From positions 372,001 to 436,000 of the forward strand of contig CP128433.1 in NCBI GenBank assembly GCA_032615215.1: DNA of 64,000 bases, given 5' to 3'. The translations under genes were made by a program, and so were the position numbers. The number at the start of each line of letters is the position of its first letter. Position 1 is the stretch's first letter. Under the pieces are notes generated by a model. It was not told the DNA's origin, ran no database searches, and saw only the letters and a list, made by a program, of their open reading frames with translations. Of this stretch, positions 1 through 8,295 are shown piece by piece. Origin of the DNA: Microbulbifer sp. MKSA007. Lineage in GTDB: Bacteria; Pseudomonadota; Gammaproteobacteria; Pseudomonadales; Cellvibrionaceae.

Positions 1-1
1 C

Positions 2-733
2 CTACTTCCCGCCTGCAACGTCAATAAATGAACCGGTAGTAAAGGTGGATTCATCACCGAGTAGCCAAGCCACAGCTTTAGCCACTTCCTCTGCTCGTCC
101 CCCACGCTTGAGTGGAATCGCAGACTTTACTCGCTCAATTCTGTCTGCTTCGCCACCATCAGCGTGCATTTCTGTATAAATAAAGCCAGGCCTAACACCA
201 TTTACGCGAATCCCTTCATCGGCAACTTCCTGGCTGAGCCCGATGGTCAGCGTATCGACAGCGCCCTTACTCGCTGCATAGTCGATGTACTCGTTAGGTG
301 ATCCCGAACGGCTGGCAGCAGAGGAAATATTCACGATGGTTCCTCCAGTGCCCCCATTTTTGATAGACATTCTTTTGATTGCTTCCCGGCAGCAGAGCAG
401 GGTGCCGGTGATGTTGGTACGCAGGATTTCATTGATGCGCTCAGCGTCCATCGTTTCGACGCGCATTTGCGGTTTAATGATTGCCGCGTTGTTAACCAGG
501 CAGCTAATTGGGCCTAGTTGCTCGTAGACCGTATTGAATAGCTGAACAATATCTTTCTCTGAGGAGACATCGGCGTGAACGGCTATTGCTAAAACACCAA
601 AAGATCGAAGTTCGACGATCAGTTCTTCCGCTTGCTGCTTGCGCTGCCGGTAGCTAATGGCAATCTGGTACCCCCTGTGGGCAAGTAATTTGGCTGTCGC
701 GGCACCAATGCCCCGGTTGCCACCAGTGATCAA
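2..733 (-). CDS. SDR-family NAD(P)-dependent oxidoreductase, start damaged or misread
   Basis: The 243-residue product is a classical short-chain dehydrogenase/reductase. The N-terminal TGGNRGIG matches the TGxxxGxG dinucleotide loop. NNAA follows in the middle, then a catalytic Ser in NISSAAS, the YxxxK pair in YAASKGA, and a C-terminal PLKRGGRAEEVA segment ending in the usual DVAGG. The substrate cannot be told from sequence. The only uninterrupted start is the TTG at 733, which lies inside the first beta strand (normally KVALITGG). A better-placed ATG at 749-751 with an AAGAG-like site upstream is followed by AAT and then an in-frame TAA at 743-745. The gene is therefore either translated poorly from TTG or inactivated by a nonsense codon. 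It lies downstream of pilU but is separated from it by a hairpin, so it is probably a separate unit. Confidence 0.8.
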   Translation of the reverse strand: MITGGNRGIGAATAKLLAHRGYQIAISYRQRKQQAEELIVELRSFGVLAIAVHADVSSEKDIVQLFNTVYEQLGPISCLVNNAAIIKPQMRVETMDAERINEILRTNITGTLLCCREAIKRMSIKNGGTGGTIVNISSAASRSGSPNEYIDYAASKGAVDTLTIGLSQEVADEGIRVNGVRPGFIYTEMHADGGEADRIERVKSAIPLKRGGRAEEVAKAVAWLLGDESTFTTGSFIDVAGGK

Positions 734-921
734 GGCGACTTTTTAATTCATATTGATTGGTCACTCTTTTAACGGGATATTGCGCAGGAGAATAGAGGAT
801 TATTGAAAGGCTATTTTCTTCCAATAAAAATGCTGCAGAAAAGAGCCCGCGAGATCATTCAATCATTGGGCGGGATCAGCTTTTGCATCGCGGAAATATC
901 CGCAGCGGATTATACCGGGGG

Positions 922-969
922 AAAACCGTTTACAGGCTGGGGACCTTTGATATGTCTGTAAACGGTTTT
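922..969 (-). terminator. Hairpin downstream of pilU, probable terminator
   Basis: A perfect 14-bp inverted repeat has arms 922-935 and 956-969 and a 20-nt loop. Read on the minus strand the stem opens with AAAA and closes with TTTT, the layout of a factor-independent terminator. It lies 20 nt past the pilU stop and before the SDR gene. A strong T-tract after the stem is missing, so a binding-site palindrome is the alternative. Confidence 0.5.
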
Positions 970-988
970 GATCTGGCTGGATCGGGGG

Positions 989-2140
989 CTAGTAGAGCTG
1001 AGGACCACCGTCTCCGTACTCTGAATCATTTTGTAGACTCAACTCGCCAGCGGCACTATTTAAGTACTCGGCATCGGATTCGGATTTGAGCTTAATCATC
1101 AGGCGCAAATCATTGGCGGAGTCGGCGTGGGAGAGGGCATCCTCATAGGTAATTTCTCCCCCATCGTAGAGCTCGTAGAGTGCCTGGTCGAAGGTCTGCA
1201 TTCCCTGCTCACCAGAGCGCTTCATCAACTCCTTGATCTTATCCACTTCGCCTTTGCGGATCAGGTCCGACATCAGCGGGGTATTGATCATGATCTCAAG
1301 GCAGGCACGGCGGCCATCGCCATCGGGGGTCGGTACCAGCTGCTGGGCCACCATCGCCTTCAGGTTGAGGGACAGGTCCATAAACAACTGTTTGTGGCGG
1401 TCTGCCGGGAAGAAATGAATGATCCGATCGAGGGCCTGGTTAGCATTGTTGGCGTGGAGGGTGCACAGACACAAATGGCCGGTCTCGGCGAAAGCGATGG
1501 CGTGGTCCATGGTTTCGCGGGAGCGGACCTCACCGATCAGAATAACATCTGGTGCCTGACGCAGAGTGTTTTTCAGGGCTACATCAAAAGACTCGGTATC
1601 CAGGCCCACTTCGCGCTGGGTCACAATACAGCCGCGATGCTGGTGGATAAATTCGATCGGGTCCTCAATGGTGATGATATGGCCCTTGGTGTTCTCATTG
1701 CGGTGGCCGATCATGGAGGCGAGGGATGTGGACTTACCGGTACCGGTGGCGCCCACAAAAATAATCAGCCCGCGTTTGGTCATGGCCAGGTCTTTGAGTA
1801 CGTCGGGTAGTCCGAGTCCATCGATAGTGGGGATTTTGGTTTCGATGCGACGCAGCACCATACCCACCAGATTGCGCTGGAAGAAGGCCGATACCCGGAA
1901 ACGCCCCACGTTGCGCACTGCAATCGCGAAGTTCAATTCCTTTTGCTCGGCAAACTCGCGCCGCTGTTTCTCGTTCATGGTTCCCACCACCAGCTCGCGC
2001 GCTTTCTCTGGCGTGAGCGCGGTGCTGCTACAGGGCACAACTCGGCCGTGCAGTTTGATGGAGGGCGGGACGCCCGCCGTGATAAATAAATCCGAAGCGC
2101 CCTTCTCTACAACCAGTTGTAGAAGTCTTTCAATATCCAT
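989..2140 (-). CDS. pilU: PilU, type IV pilus retraction ATPase accessory to PilT
   Basis: The 383-residue product is a GspE/PilT-family hexameric ATPase acting on the cytoplasmic face of the type IV pilus base. It has an N-terminal PAS-like domain, a Walker A P-loop GATGTGKS (Lys136), an Asp box with IEDPIEF, a Walker B VILIGEVR and a His box ETGHLCLCTLHANN. The C-terminal tail is longer than that of PilT, as is usual for PilU. In Pseudomonas and Vibrio, PilU is a PilT-dependent motor that adds force to retraction. It starts at an ATG 60 nt after the pilT stop, so the two probably form one operon with pilT first. Placement beside pilT settles the assignment over PilT itself. Confidence 0.95.
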   Translation of the reverse strand: MDIERLLQLVVEKGASDLFITAGVPPSIKLHGRVVPCSSTALTPEKARELVVGTMNEKQRREFAEQKELNFAIAVRNVGRFRVSAFFQRNLVGMVLRRIETKIPTIDGLGLPDVLKDLAMTKRGLIIFVGATGTGKSTSLASMIGHRNENTKGHIITIEDPIEFIHQHRGCIVTQREVGLDTESFDVALKNTLRQAPDVILIGEVRSRETMDHAIAFAETGHLCLCTLHANNANQALDRIIHFFPADRHKQLFMDLSLNLKAMVAQQLVPTPDGDGRRACLEIMINTPLMSDLIRKGEVDKIKELMKRSGEQGMQTFDQALYELYDGGEITYEDALSHADSANDLRLMIKLKSESDAEYLNSAAGELSLQNDSEYGDGGPQLY

Positions 2141-2200
2141 GGTGATTACCGCGTTTTATCTCGACTTTTCTTCCCCAGATTGGGGGCGGGTTTTGGCCGT

Positions 2201-3235
2201 TTAGAAGTTCTCCGGCATCTTGGCTTTTTCGCGAGCCACTTCGCGGCTGATGATGCGGCGTGCCACCAGGTCTTCCAGGCATTGGTCCATGGTCTGCATG
2301 CCGACGCTGGCTCCGGTCTGGATGGCCGAGTACATCTGCGCGATTTTGTCTTCGCGGATCAGGTTACGGATGGCTGGGGTACCGCGCATAATTTCGTGGG
2401 CAGCGACCCGGCCACCGCCGTTTTTCTTCATTAGCGTCTGGGAGATAACGGCCTGCAGGGATTCCGACAGCATTGAACGCACCATGGCTTTCTCCTGCGC
2501 CGGGAATACATCCACCACACGGTCAATGGTTTTGGCGGCGGAAGTGGTGTGCAGGGTGCCGAATACCAAGTGACCGGTCTCTGCCGCAGTCAGCGCCAGG
2601 CGAATGGTCTCCAGGTCCCGCATCTCACCCACGAGAATGATATCCGGGTCTTCACGCAGTGCAGAGCGCAGCGCTTCGGCAAAGCCGTGGGTATCCCGGT
2701 GCACCTCACGCTGGTTCACCAGGCACTTCTTGGATTCGTGCACAAATTCGATCGGGTCCTCGATGGTGAGGATATGCTCGTATTTATTGTCGTTGATGTA
2801 GTCCATCATCGCCGCCAGGGTGGTGGACTTACCGGAACCCGTGGGCCCGGTCACCAGTACCAAGCCACGGGGAGTATCTGAGATCTGTTTAAACACCTGA
2901 CCCATTCCCAGGTCTTCCATAGTGAGAACCTTGGAGGGAATGGTCCGGAATACGGCGCCGGCACCCCGGTTGTGGTTAAAGGCGTTTACACGAAAGCGGG
3001 CGACACCGGGGACTTCAAAAGAGAAGTCTGTTTCCAGTAGTTCTTCGTAATCCTTGCGCTGCTTATCGTTCATGATCTCGTAGATCAGGCCGTGTACCTG
3101 CTTGTGCTCCATTGAGGGCAGGTTGATACGGCGCACGTCGCCGTCGACACGGATCATCGGCGGCAGGCCCGCCGAGAGGTGTAAGTCCGAGGCGTTTTGC
3201 TTGGCGCTAAAGGCGAGGAGTTCAGTGATATCCAT
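2201..3235 (-). CDS. pilT: PilT, type IV pilus twitching motility ATPase
   Basis: The 344-residue product matches the normal PilT length. It hydrolyses ATP to depolymerise the pilin fibre and so power twitching. The N-terminal domain ends at the FRVNAF segment. The C-terminal RecA-like domain carries Walker A GPTGSGKS (Lys136), IEDPIEFVH, Walker B IILVGEMRD and the His-box segment ETGHLVFGTLHT. The PilT signature AIRNLIRE lies near the end. It is the first gene of a pilT-pilU pair and diverges from yggS across only about 69 bp, so the two promoters must lie back to back there. This divergent arrangement is the same as in Pseudomonas. Confidence 0.97.
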   Translation of the reverse strand: MDITELLAFSAKQNASDLHLSAGLPPMIRVDGDVRRINLPSMEHKQVHGLIYEIMNDKQRKDYEELLETDFSFEVPGVARFRVNAFNHNRGAGAVFRTIPSKVLTMEDLGMGQVFKQISDTPRGLVLVTGPTGSGKSTTLAAMMDYINDNKYEHILTIEDPIEFVHESKKCLVNQREVHRDTHGFAEALRSALREDPDIILVGEMRDLETIRLALTAAETGHLVFGTLHTTSAAKTIDRVVDVFPAQEKAMVRSMLSESLQAVISQTLMKKNGGGRVAAHEIMRGTPAIRNLIREDKIAQMYSAIQTGASVGMQTMDQCLEDLVARRIISREVAREKAKMPENF

Positions 3236-3304
3236 ACTGCTACCTTATGGTTCTTGTTTGGGCTCAGGTAAAATCGCCGCTCAAATCGGTAAGGGCATCA
3301 GTAT

Positions 3305-4009
3305 ATGCGCAAAGAGACAATCGTCGAAAACCTGAATGCAGTAGGTGAGCGGATTGTGACATGCTGCAACAACTGCGATCGCAACCCCGCAGAAATTACC
3401 TTGTTGGCGGTTTCCAAAACACGACCGGCGGAAGACCTGCGGATTGCTTTTGCTGCTGGCCAGCATCACTTTGGCGAAAATTATTTACAGGAAGCCCTGC
3501 AAAAACAGGATGCCCTGTCCGACCTGGATATTCACTGGCATTTTATTGGACCGCTTCAATCGAACAAAAGCCGCGCTGTGGCAGAGCGATTCCAATGGAT
3601 GCACACGGTGGATCGCTTAAAAATCGCCCAACGTCTGTCGGCACAGCGTCCCAGTAATATGGCACCACTCAATATCTGCTTGCAGGTGAATATCGATGGC
3701 GAGCAGAGCAAGTCTGGCATAGCTCCACAGGATTTGGTGGCTCTGGCGCGTGAAGTGATGACATTGCCGGGGCTATGCCTGCGTGGCTTGATGGCGATTC
3801 CCGCTGCTCGTGACAATGTATTTGAGCAGGAAAAACCATTTATCCAGTTGGCAGGGTTGCTGCAAAGTCTTCGTGAAGAATTTCCTGAGCAGACCTTCGA
3901 TACTCTATCCATGGGGATGTCTAAAGATATGGAGGCTGCTATTGCCTGCGGCGCCACTATTGTGCGTATCGGCACAGATATTTTTGGGGCACGAAACTAT
4001 TCTGCATGA
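3305..4009 (+). CDS. yggS: YggS/PLPBP-family pyridoxal phosphate homeostasis protein
   Basis: The 234-residue product is a single-domain TIM-barrel PLP-binding protein. Lys38 in LLAVSKTRP is the expected Schiff-base lysine. HFGENYLQEA, WHFIGPLQSNK and the phosphate-contacting SMGMSKDMEAAI near the C terminus are all family signatures. It has no known enzyme reaction and buffers free PLP, affecting amino-acid and vitamin B6 balance. In most gammaproteobacteria it sits directly before proC and yggT. Here about 2.5 kb, including an opposite-strand peptidase gene, intervenes. The ATG start gives normal length. Confidence is high. Confidence 0.95.
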   Translation: MRKETIVENLNAVGERIVTCCNNCDRNPAEITLLAVSKTRPAEDLRIAFAAGQHHFGENYLQEALQKQDALSDLDIHWHFIGPLQSNKSRAVAERFQWMHTVDRLKIAQRLSAQRPSNMAPLNICLQVNIDGEQSKSGIAPQDLVALAREVMTLPGLCLRGLMAIPAARDNVFEQEKPFIQLAGLLQSLREEFPEQTFDTLSMGMSKDMEAAIACGATIVRIGTDIFGARNYSA

Positions 4010-4046
4010 CAGAATTAGTACGCAAGTAGATTTTTTGGGATACGGG

Positions 4047-4334
4047 ATGACAAAATCTGGGACTGTAGATGTATTGCTGCTGCTTTTGTCAGTGAGCGCG
4101 GTGCTATCTCTGTCTGTAACAAATAGTGTACTGGTGACTTGGGTGGCGCTTGAGTGGTTGGCTTTTATCTGCCTGATTGCATTTGTTTCTCCCAAAATCT
4201 CATTGGTTACCGGTTTTTTGAATTCGGCAGTTATTGGGATATTCGGAGATAAAAGCCGCTACTGGCTTTGGATATTGGCGATTGTTCTGAACTTGATCGC
4301 GATTGTGGAAACATTTCCTTTTTTGTTTAGTTAA
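4047..4334 (+). CDS. Small hypothetical membrane protein
   Basis: The 95-residue product is almost entirely hydrophobic. Roughly three membrane segments can be drawn: residues 8-24, 28-46 and 73-92. A short polar loop containing GDKSRYW precedes the last one. I do not recognise a family. The ATG at 4047 is chosen because GGGA lies 6 nt upstream. The open frame continues further upstream into yggS, but that part overlaps yggS coding and looks unlike a protein start. It begins 38 nt after yggS, so it is probably co-transcribed with it, and it is closed by the terminator at 4363-4396. Whether it is expressed cannot be judged from sequence alone. Confidence 0.5.
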   Translation: MTKSGTVDVLLLLLSVSAVLSLSVTNSVLVTWVALEWLAFICLIAFVSPKISLVTGFLNSAVIGIFGDKSRYWLWILAIVLNLIAIVETFPFLFS

Positions 4335-4362
4335 TCAGGGGCTCCTTACATAGTTAAGTTCT

Positions 4363-4396
4363 AAAAAGAAAACGGCCCTAAAGGCCGTTTTCTTTC
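4363..4396. terminator. Bidirectional factor-independent terminator
   Basis: A 13-bp perfect stem (4365-4377 with 4383-4395) of the form A-rich, ACGGCC, loop CTAAA, GGCCGT, T-rich. It is placed between the convergent small membrane gene (plus) and the S9 peptidase gene (minus), so it can stop transcription from both sides. Confidence 0.85.
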
Positions 4397-4411
4397 TCTG
4401 GGAACAAATAA

Positions 4412-6427
4412 TTATTGTTCATTCAAGCTGAGCTGCTTTTTTTGATCTTCACTCAGCAGGTGTTGGGCAAAAAAGAGCGCTGTTGCCTGGGTAAAGGCAT
4501 CACTGTTCTCTTTCTTGCGGTAACCGTGCCCTTCATTGAGTGCGTTCATATACCAGACTCGATTGCCATTCTCGCGAAGTGCAGCCACGATTTGCTCAGC
4601 TTCGGTGACAGGTACCCGAGGGTCATTTTGTCCCTGCACTACGAGCATTGGCACCTGGATCTTGTCTACATTGTTGTTGGGGCTGATTTTTTCCAGGAAA
4701 GCGCGCATCTGCGGATCCCGCTCATCACCGTATTCGACTCGACGAAGGTCGCGACGATAGCTCTTGGTATTGGTGAGGAAGGTGACAAAGTTAGAGATGC
4801 CGACGATATCCACTGCTGCTTTTAAACGATCTGAGTAGTAAACACTACTGGCCAGCACCATATAACCACCGTAGCTGCCGCCAAACACAGCAACGCGTTC
4901 CGGATCCAGATCAGGCTGGGTAGCAATCCAATCCAGAAGAGCACCGATATCCCTAACTGAGTCCTCGCGCTTGTAGCCGTTATCCATGGCTAGGTAGCTC
5001 TTACCATAACCAGCGGACCCGCGTACATTTGGAGCAATTACAGCAACGCCAAGTTTTTCTAGCCACAGCTGGTATGTGCTGGAAAACATGGGACGGTACT
5101 GTCCTTCAGGGCCACCGTGGATTGAAATAACCACAGGTACGGGGCCTTTGGCATTGCGCGGCTTATAGACGAATGCGGGAATTTCACGCGGCTTTCCATC
5201 CACCTCGTCGAAAGTGGGATAGTGCACCAGTTCGGGTTCGACAAAGCTTTCGCTGTCGAGACCACCGACTTCACTAAATGTCCATCGGGTAAGGTCACCA
5301 CTGGATAGCGGGCGGCGGCCAAGGTCCATTACAAAGGAATCGGAGGGAGTTTTAGGCGTGTTTAGGGTTAGGGCCAGCTTATCACCTTCGGGGTTAAATT
5401 CTATTCCACCGATAAGACCGATCGGCAGCGAGTCGACCTTGCGGTAGCGGTCATTGCGTGGATCGTATAGATAGAGGGAGGACATACCATTTTCGTTGGC
5501 GACAAAAGCGCCGCGGCGACCGTCTTTACTGAGGATAAAGCTACTGATATCCCAGGGGATATCGGAGGTAATTATCTTTTCATCGCCACTCTCCAGGTCT
5601 TTGCGGATCAGTTGGGTAAATTCGCGCCCTTTGTCAGAGATGATATAAACCGAGCGACTGTCATAACTGAAACCCGCTGGGAAATTGCGGGAATCAGCCT
5701 CTTCATCGCCCGTACCGGCGAGTAGTGAGACTTCGCCGCTGTCGAGATCCAGCAAATGGACATTAGATCGAGTGGAGGAGATATATTGCATGACCAAAAT
5801 TTGGCTGCCGGATTGTGAGAAATCACTGGGACCCCACCAACTGCCATCCTCAGACTTAAGGATCAAGCGGTCTTCTTTTTTGTCACCGTCGAAAGTGGTT
5901 AGCCATATATCATTGGCCCTGCCATCTCGGCGAGTACTCTGGTAAGAGATAGCGGAGCCCTGCTTATTCCAGAGAATACTGCCATTGCGAGACTCACCAT
6001 CGGTAATCATCTCGCTAGTGCCATTTTCTGTATCAAACAGGAAAATCTGGGCGTATTCATTGCCGCCGGCATCCATGGTGAATGCCAGTTGGCGGTGCTC
6101 CGGGCGGGTAGAGATGCCACCTATAGGTTCTTCGAAAAAGGTTAGCTGTCGGCGAGCGCCACCTGCATTCTCTACCTTGTGTAATTGAGAAACTTCGCCG
6201 AAGCGGGTACTGACATAGATACCGTTACCGTCAAGGTCCCAGCCCCGGAAGCTAGCTGAGCGTACGTTCTGATAACGATTGAGCTCATTGATGATAGTTT
6301 GGGGAATGTTTGGCACATCTTCGAGTACCAATTGGCCGTTGTTTAGCGTACGAGTTTCTACTGCACCAGCGGCACTGGTCGCAGTGATCAGTGTCGCTAT
6401 AAGCAGTGAACGCCATCCTTTTTGCAT
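4412..6427 (-). CDS. Secreted S9-family (prolyl oligopeptidase-like) peptidase
   Basis: The 671-residue product begins with a signal peptide (about residues 1-22, LLIATLITATSAAGA) and probably acts in the periplasm or outside the cell. Residues of about 40-390 look like a WD/PD40-type beta-propeller. The C-terminal alpha/beta hydrolase domain starts near SIHGGPEGQ and carries the S9 triad: Ser518 in GGSYGGY, Asp602 in GQNDPRVP and His634 in EGHGY. It is predicted to cleave short peptides as a dipeptidyl or acylaminoacyl peptidase. The exact specificity is not readable. A strong GGAGGA site precedes the ATG. It is inserted on the opposite strand between yggS and proC, two genes that are usually adjacent. 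Confidence 0.9.
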   Translation of the reverse strand: MQKGWRSLLIATLITATSAAGAVETRTLNNGQLVLEDVPNIPQTIINELNRYQNVRSASFRGWDLDGNGIYVSTRFGEVSQLHKVENAGGARRQLTFFEEPIGGISTRPEHRQLAFTMDAGGNEYAQIFLFDTENGTSEMITDGESRNGSILWNKQGSAISYQSTRRDGRANDIWLTTFDGDKKEDRLILKSEDGSWWGPSDFSQSGSQILVMQYISSTRSNVHLLDLDSGEVSLLAGTGDEEADSRNFPAGFSYDSRSVYIISDKGREFTQLIRKDLESGDEKIITSDIPWDISSFILSKDGRRGAFVANENGMSSLYLYDPRNDRYRKVDSLPIGLIGGIEFNPEGDKLALTLNTPKTPSDSFVMDLGRRPLSSGDLTRWTFSEVGGLDSESFVEPELVHYPTFDEVDGKPREIPAFVYKPRNAKGPVPVVISIHGGPEGQYRPMFSSTYQLWLEKLGVAVIAPNVRGSAGYGKSYLAMDNGYKREDSVRDIGALLDWIATQPDLDPERVAVFGGSYGGYMVLASSVYYSDRLKAAVDIVGISNFVTFLTNTKSYRRDLRRVEYGDERDPQMRAFLEKISPNNNVDKIQVPMLVVQGQNDPRVPVTEAEQIVAALRENGNRVWYMNALNEGHGYRKKENSDAFTQATALFFAQHLLSEDQKKQLSLNEQ

Positions 6428-6553
6428 ACTGTCCTCCGTTAGGAGCCACTTGGTATGGCTCTCTTGTTATTTGAATCTGGCGGCCACATATTAGCGGAGT
6501 GCCCCGAACGGGGAAAAGCAACAAAATTTTTGTAACCGCCCAAGGTGATATGA

Positions 6554-7387
6554 GTGAGTACAGCGATCCCTAAGATGGTTTTTATTGGTGGCGCCGGCAA
6601 TATGGCGGGGGCAGTGATCGGTGGTTTGGTGGCCTCCGGTTATCCGGCGGACCGGATCACTGCTACAGGCCGTGATCGGGACAAACTTAATGCTTTTGCC
6701 GAGAGCCATGGGGTAGCTATTAGTGACGATAATGTTGCCGCTATTGTTGATGCCGATGTAATTGTACTGTCGGTGAAACCGCAAGTTATGCGAGAACTTT
6801 GTGAGGGACTGAAACCCCATTTGGTGGATCGCTCGCCCTTGATTATCACTTTTGCTGCGGGAATTCCGCTCGCGGCTTACCACCGTTGGATGGGAATGCA
6901 CCTCCCTATTGTCAGGGCTATGCCTAATACCCCGGCCCTGGTGCAAACCGGAGTTACCGGTCTTTATGCCGATAGCAAGGTTACGGGCGAACAGAAGGAA
7001 CTTGCCGGGCGCATCGTCGATGCGGTAGGTATCTCATATTGGGTTGAGGAAGAGCGCGGCATCGATCAGGTGATTGCGGTAGCGGGATCGGCACCGGCTT
7101 ACTTTTTCCAGTTTATGGAGGCCATGATTGATGCGGCTTCCGCCGGTGGCCTTGCCCGTGCGGATGCGGAGCGCCTTGTGTTGCAAACTGCCCTGGGCGC
7201 CGCCAAACTGGCGGTCGCCAGCGATGTTGACGTCGCCCAGTTGAAGCGCAATGTGATGTCACCAGGTGGAACCACTGAGCGTGCTGTTCAACGGTTCGAG
7301 AAGGGTGGGTTGCCGCAGTTAGTGGCCGATGCCATGCGCGATTGCGAGGAGCGGGCGACGGAAATGGCAAAGGAATTGGATCGGTAA
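6554..7387 (+). CDS. proC: Pyrroline-5-carboxylate reductase
   Basis: The 277-residue product catalyses the last step of proline synthesis, NAD(P)H-dependent reduction of 1-pyrroline-5-carboxylate. It has an N-terminal Rossmann loop FIGGAGNMA, VLSVKPQVM, the RAMPNTPAL motif and a C-terminal helical domain containing AGSAPAY and MSPGGTTERAV. The start is the GTG at 6554 with AAGGTGA five bases upstream. An ATG at 6550 is out of frame and hits a stop within eight codons. It is followed by yggT 67 nt downstream, the standard proC-yggT pair. Confidence 0.95.
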   Translation: MSTAIPKMVFIGGAGNMAGAVIGGLVASGYPADRITATGRDRDKLNAFAESHGVAISDDNVAAIVDADVIVLSVKPQVMRELCEGLKPHLVDRSPLIITFAAGIPLAAYHRWMGMHLPIVRAMPNTPALVQTGVTGLYADSKVTGEQKELAGRIVDAVGISYWVEEERGIDQVIAVAGSAPAYFFQFMEAMIDAASAGGLARADAERLVLQTALGAAKLAVASDVDVAQLKRNVMSPGGTTERAVQRFEKGGLPQLVADAMRDCEERATEMAKELDR

Positions 7388-7454
7388 CAGGTTCCGGTCC
7401 AATTGGGTAGGTGCAGCGGTGGCTGCTGAAAATCTTTTTGTTTAGGGTTTATCC

Positions 7455-8063
7455 ATGGTCAATACCTTCAGCGATATCGGCGTTTATGTCGTGGGCATAC
7501 TGGGCATTTTGTTCCTTTTCGCCGTGTTATTGCGTTTCCTATTGCAGTTGGGCCGTGCGGATTTTTACAACCCCATATCTCAGGGCGTTGTGAAGGTTAC
7601 CAACCCTTTGTTGCTGCCGCTGCGCAAAGTGGTGCCAGGACTTTTTGGCGTCGATATGGCCTCAGTAGTACTGGCGTTGATAGTCGGTTGGGCGATGATT
7701 ATGGCTTGCGCCATGATCGCAGGTTACGGCCTGGTTAACCCCCTCAGTGCCCTGCTGTGGTCGTTGATCGGCTGTGTCTCCACTGTGATAGCGATGGTGT
7801 TTGTCGGCTTATTGGTCTCCATCGTTGCCAGTTGGATTGCGCCGAATAGCGGCCATCCAATTCTAATTTTACTGCACCAACTCCTGGAGCCATTTTGCGG
7901 ACCTGTGCGACGCTTGATCCCGCCGTTGGGGGTGATTGATATCAGCCCGATATTTGTCTTTATCCTGCTCACTGTGATTAACAGGCTGCTTATTGGTTTT
8001 GCCCAAATGGCCAACATGCCGGCTTTCGTGTACAGCCTGTTTTGGCATATCCCCGGCTTTTAA
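7455..8063 (+). CDS. yggT: YggT-family integral membrane protein
   Basis: The 202-residue product contains two tandem YggT repeats, each with paired membrane helices. The first repeat carries RADFYNPISQ and VTNPLLLPLRKVVPG. The second carries HPILILLHQLLEPFCGPVRR followed by PPLGVIDISPI. Both have the characteristic NP...P...R pattern. Its function is not established, though homologues affect envelope or osmotic stress traits and are linked to cell-division genes in other phyla. It follows proC closely and is probably in the same transcript. It ends before a hairpin at 8102-8124. Confidence 0.9.
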   Translation: MVNTFSDIGVYVVGILGILFLFAVLLRFLLQLGRADFYNPISQGVVKVTNPLLLPLRKVVPGLFGVDMASVVLALIVGWAMIMACAMIAGYGLVNPLSALLWSLIGCVSTVIAMVFVGLLVSIVASWIAPNSGHPILILLHQLLEPFCGPVRRLIPPLGVIDISPIFVFILLTVINRLLIGFAQMANMPAFVYSLFWHIPGF

Positions 8064-8101
8064 CCGGACTCTGATCACCCCAAAATATCCCCTGCACCTT
8101 T

Positions 8102-8124
8102 CAAGCCCCGCCCTCTGGGGCTTG
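8102..8124 (+). terminator. Hairpin after yggT
   Basis: An 8-bp GC-rich stem (8102-8109 with 8117-8124) and 7-nt loop lie 38 nt past yggT. No T-tract follows, so it may be a weak terminator or an mRNA 3'-end stabiliser. Confidence 0.45.
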
Positions 8125-8295
8125 CGCAGTTGTTCGAAGGTTTCTTAAATTGTGACCGGCTGAACATTTCTTCACCTGTGCGCACTAGATCGTATTTGGC
8201 GCGGTGTTAGACTCTTATACTATCGACTGACGGCTCTTTCTCTTGTCTTAGTAGGGGCCGGTAGTTCCGGGTCTCAATAACAAGAACACCGTGAA

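Noticed and set aside
883..1089. Plus-strand frame of 68 codons around the pilU 3' end
   Set aside because: It runs through the inverted repeat and into antisense pilU; no protein character.
1127..1810. Plus-strand open frame opposite pilU
   Set aside because: It is antisense to the conserved ATPase core of pilU, with composition mirrored from it.
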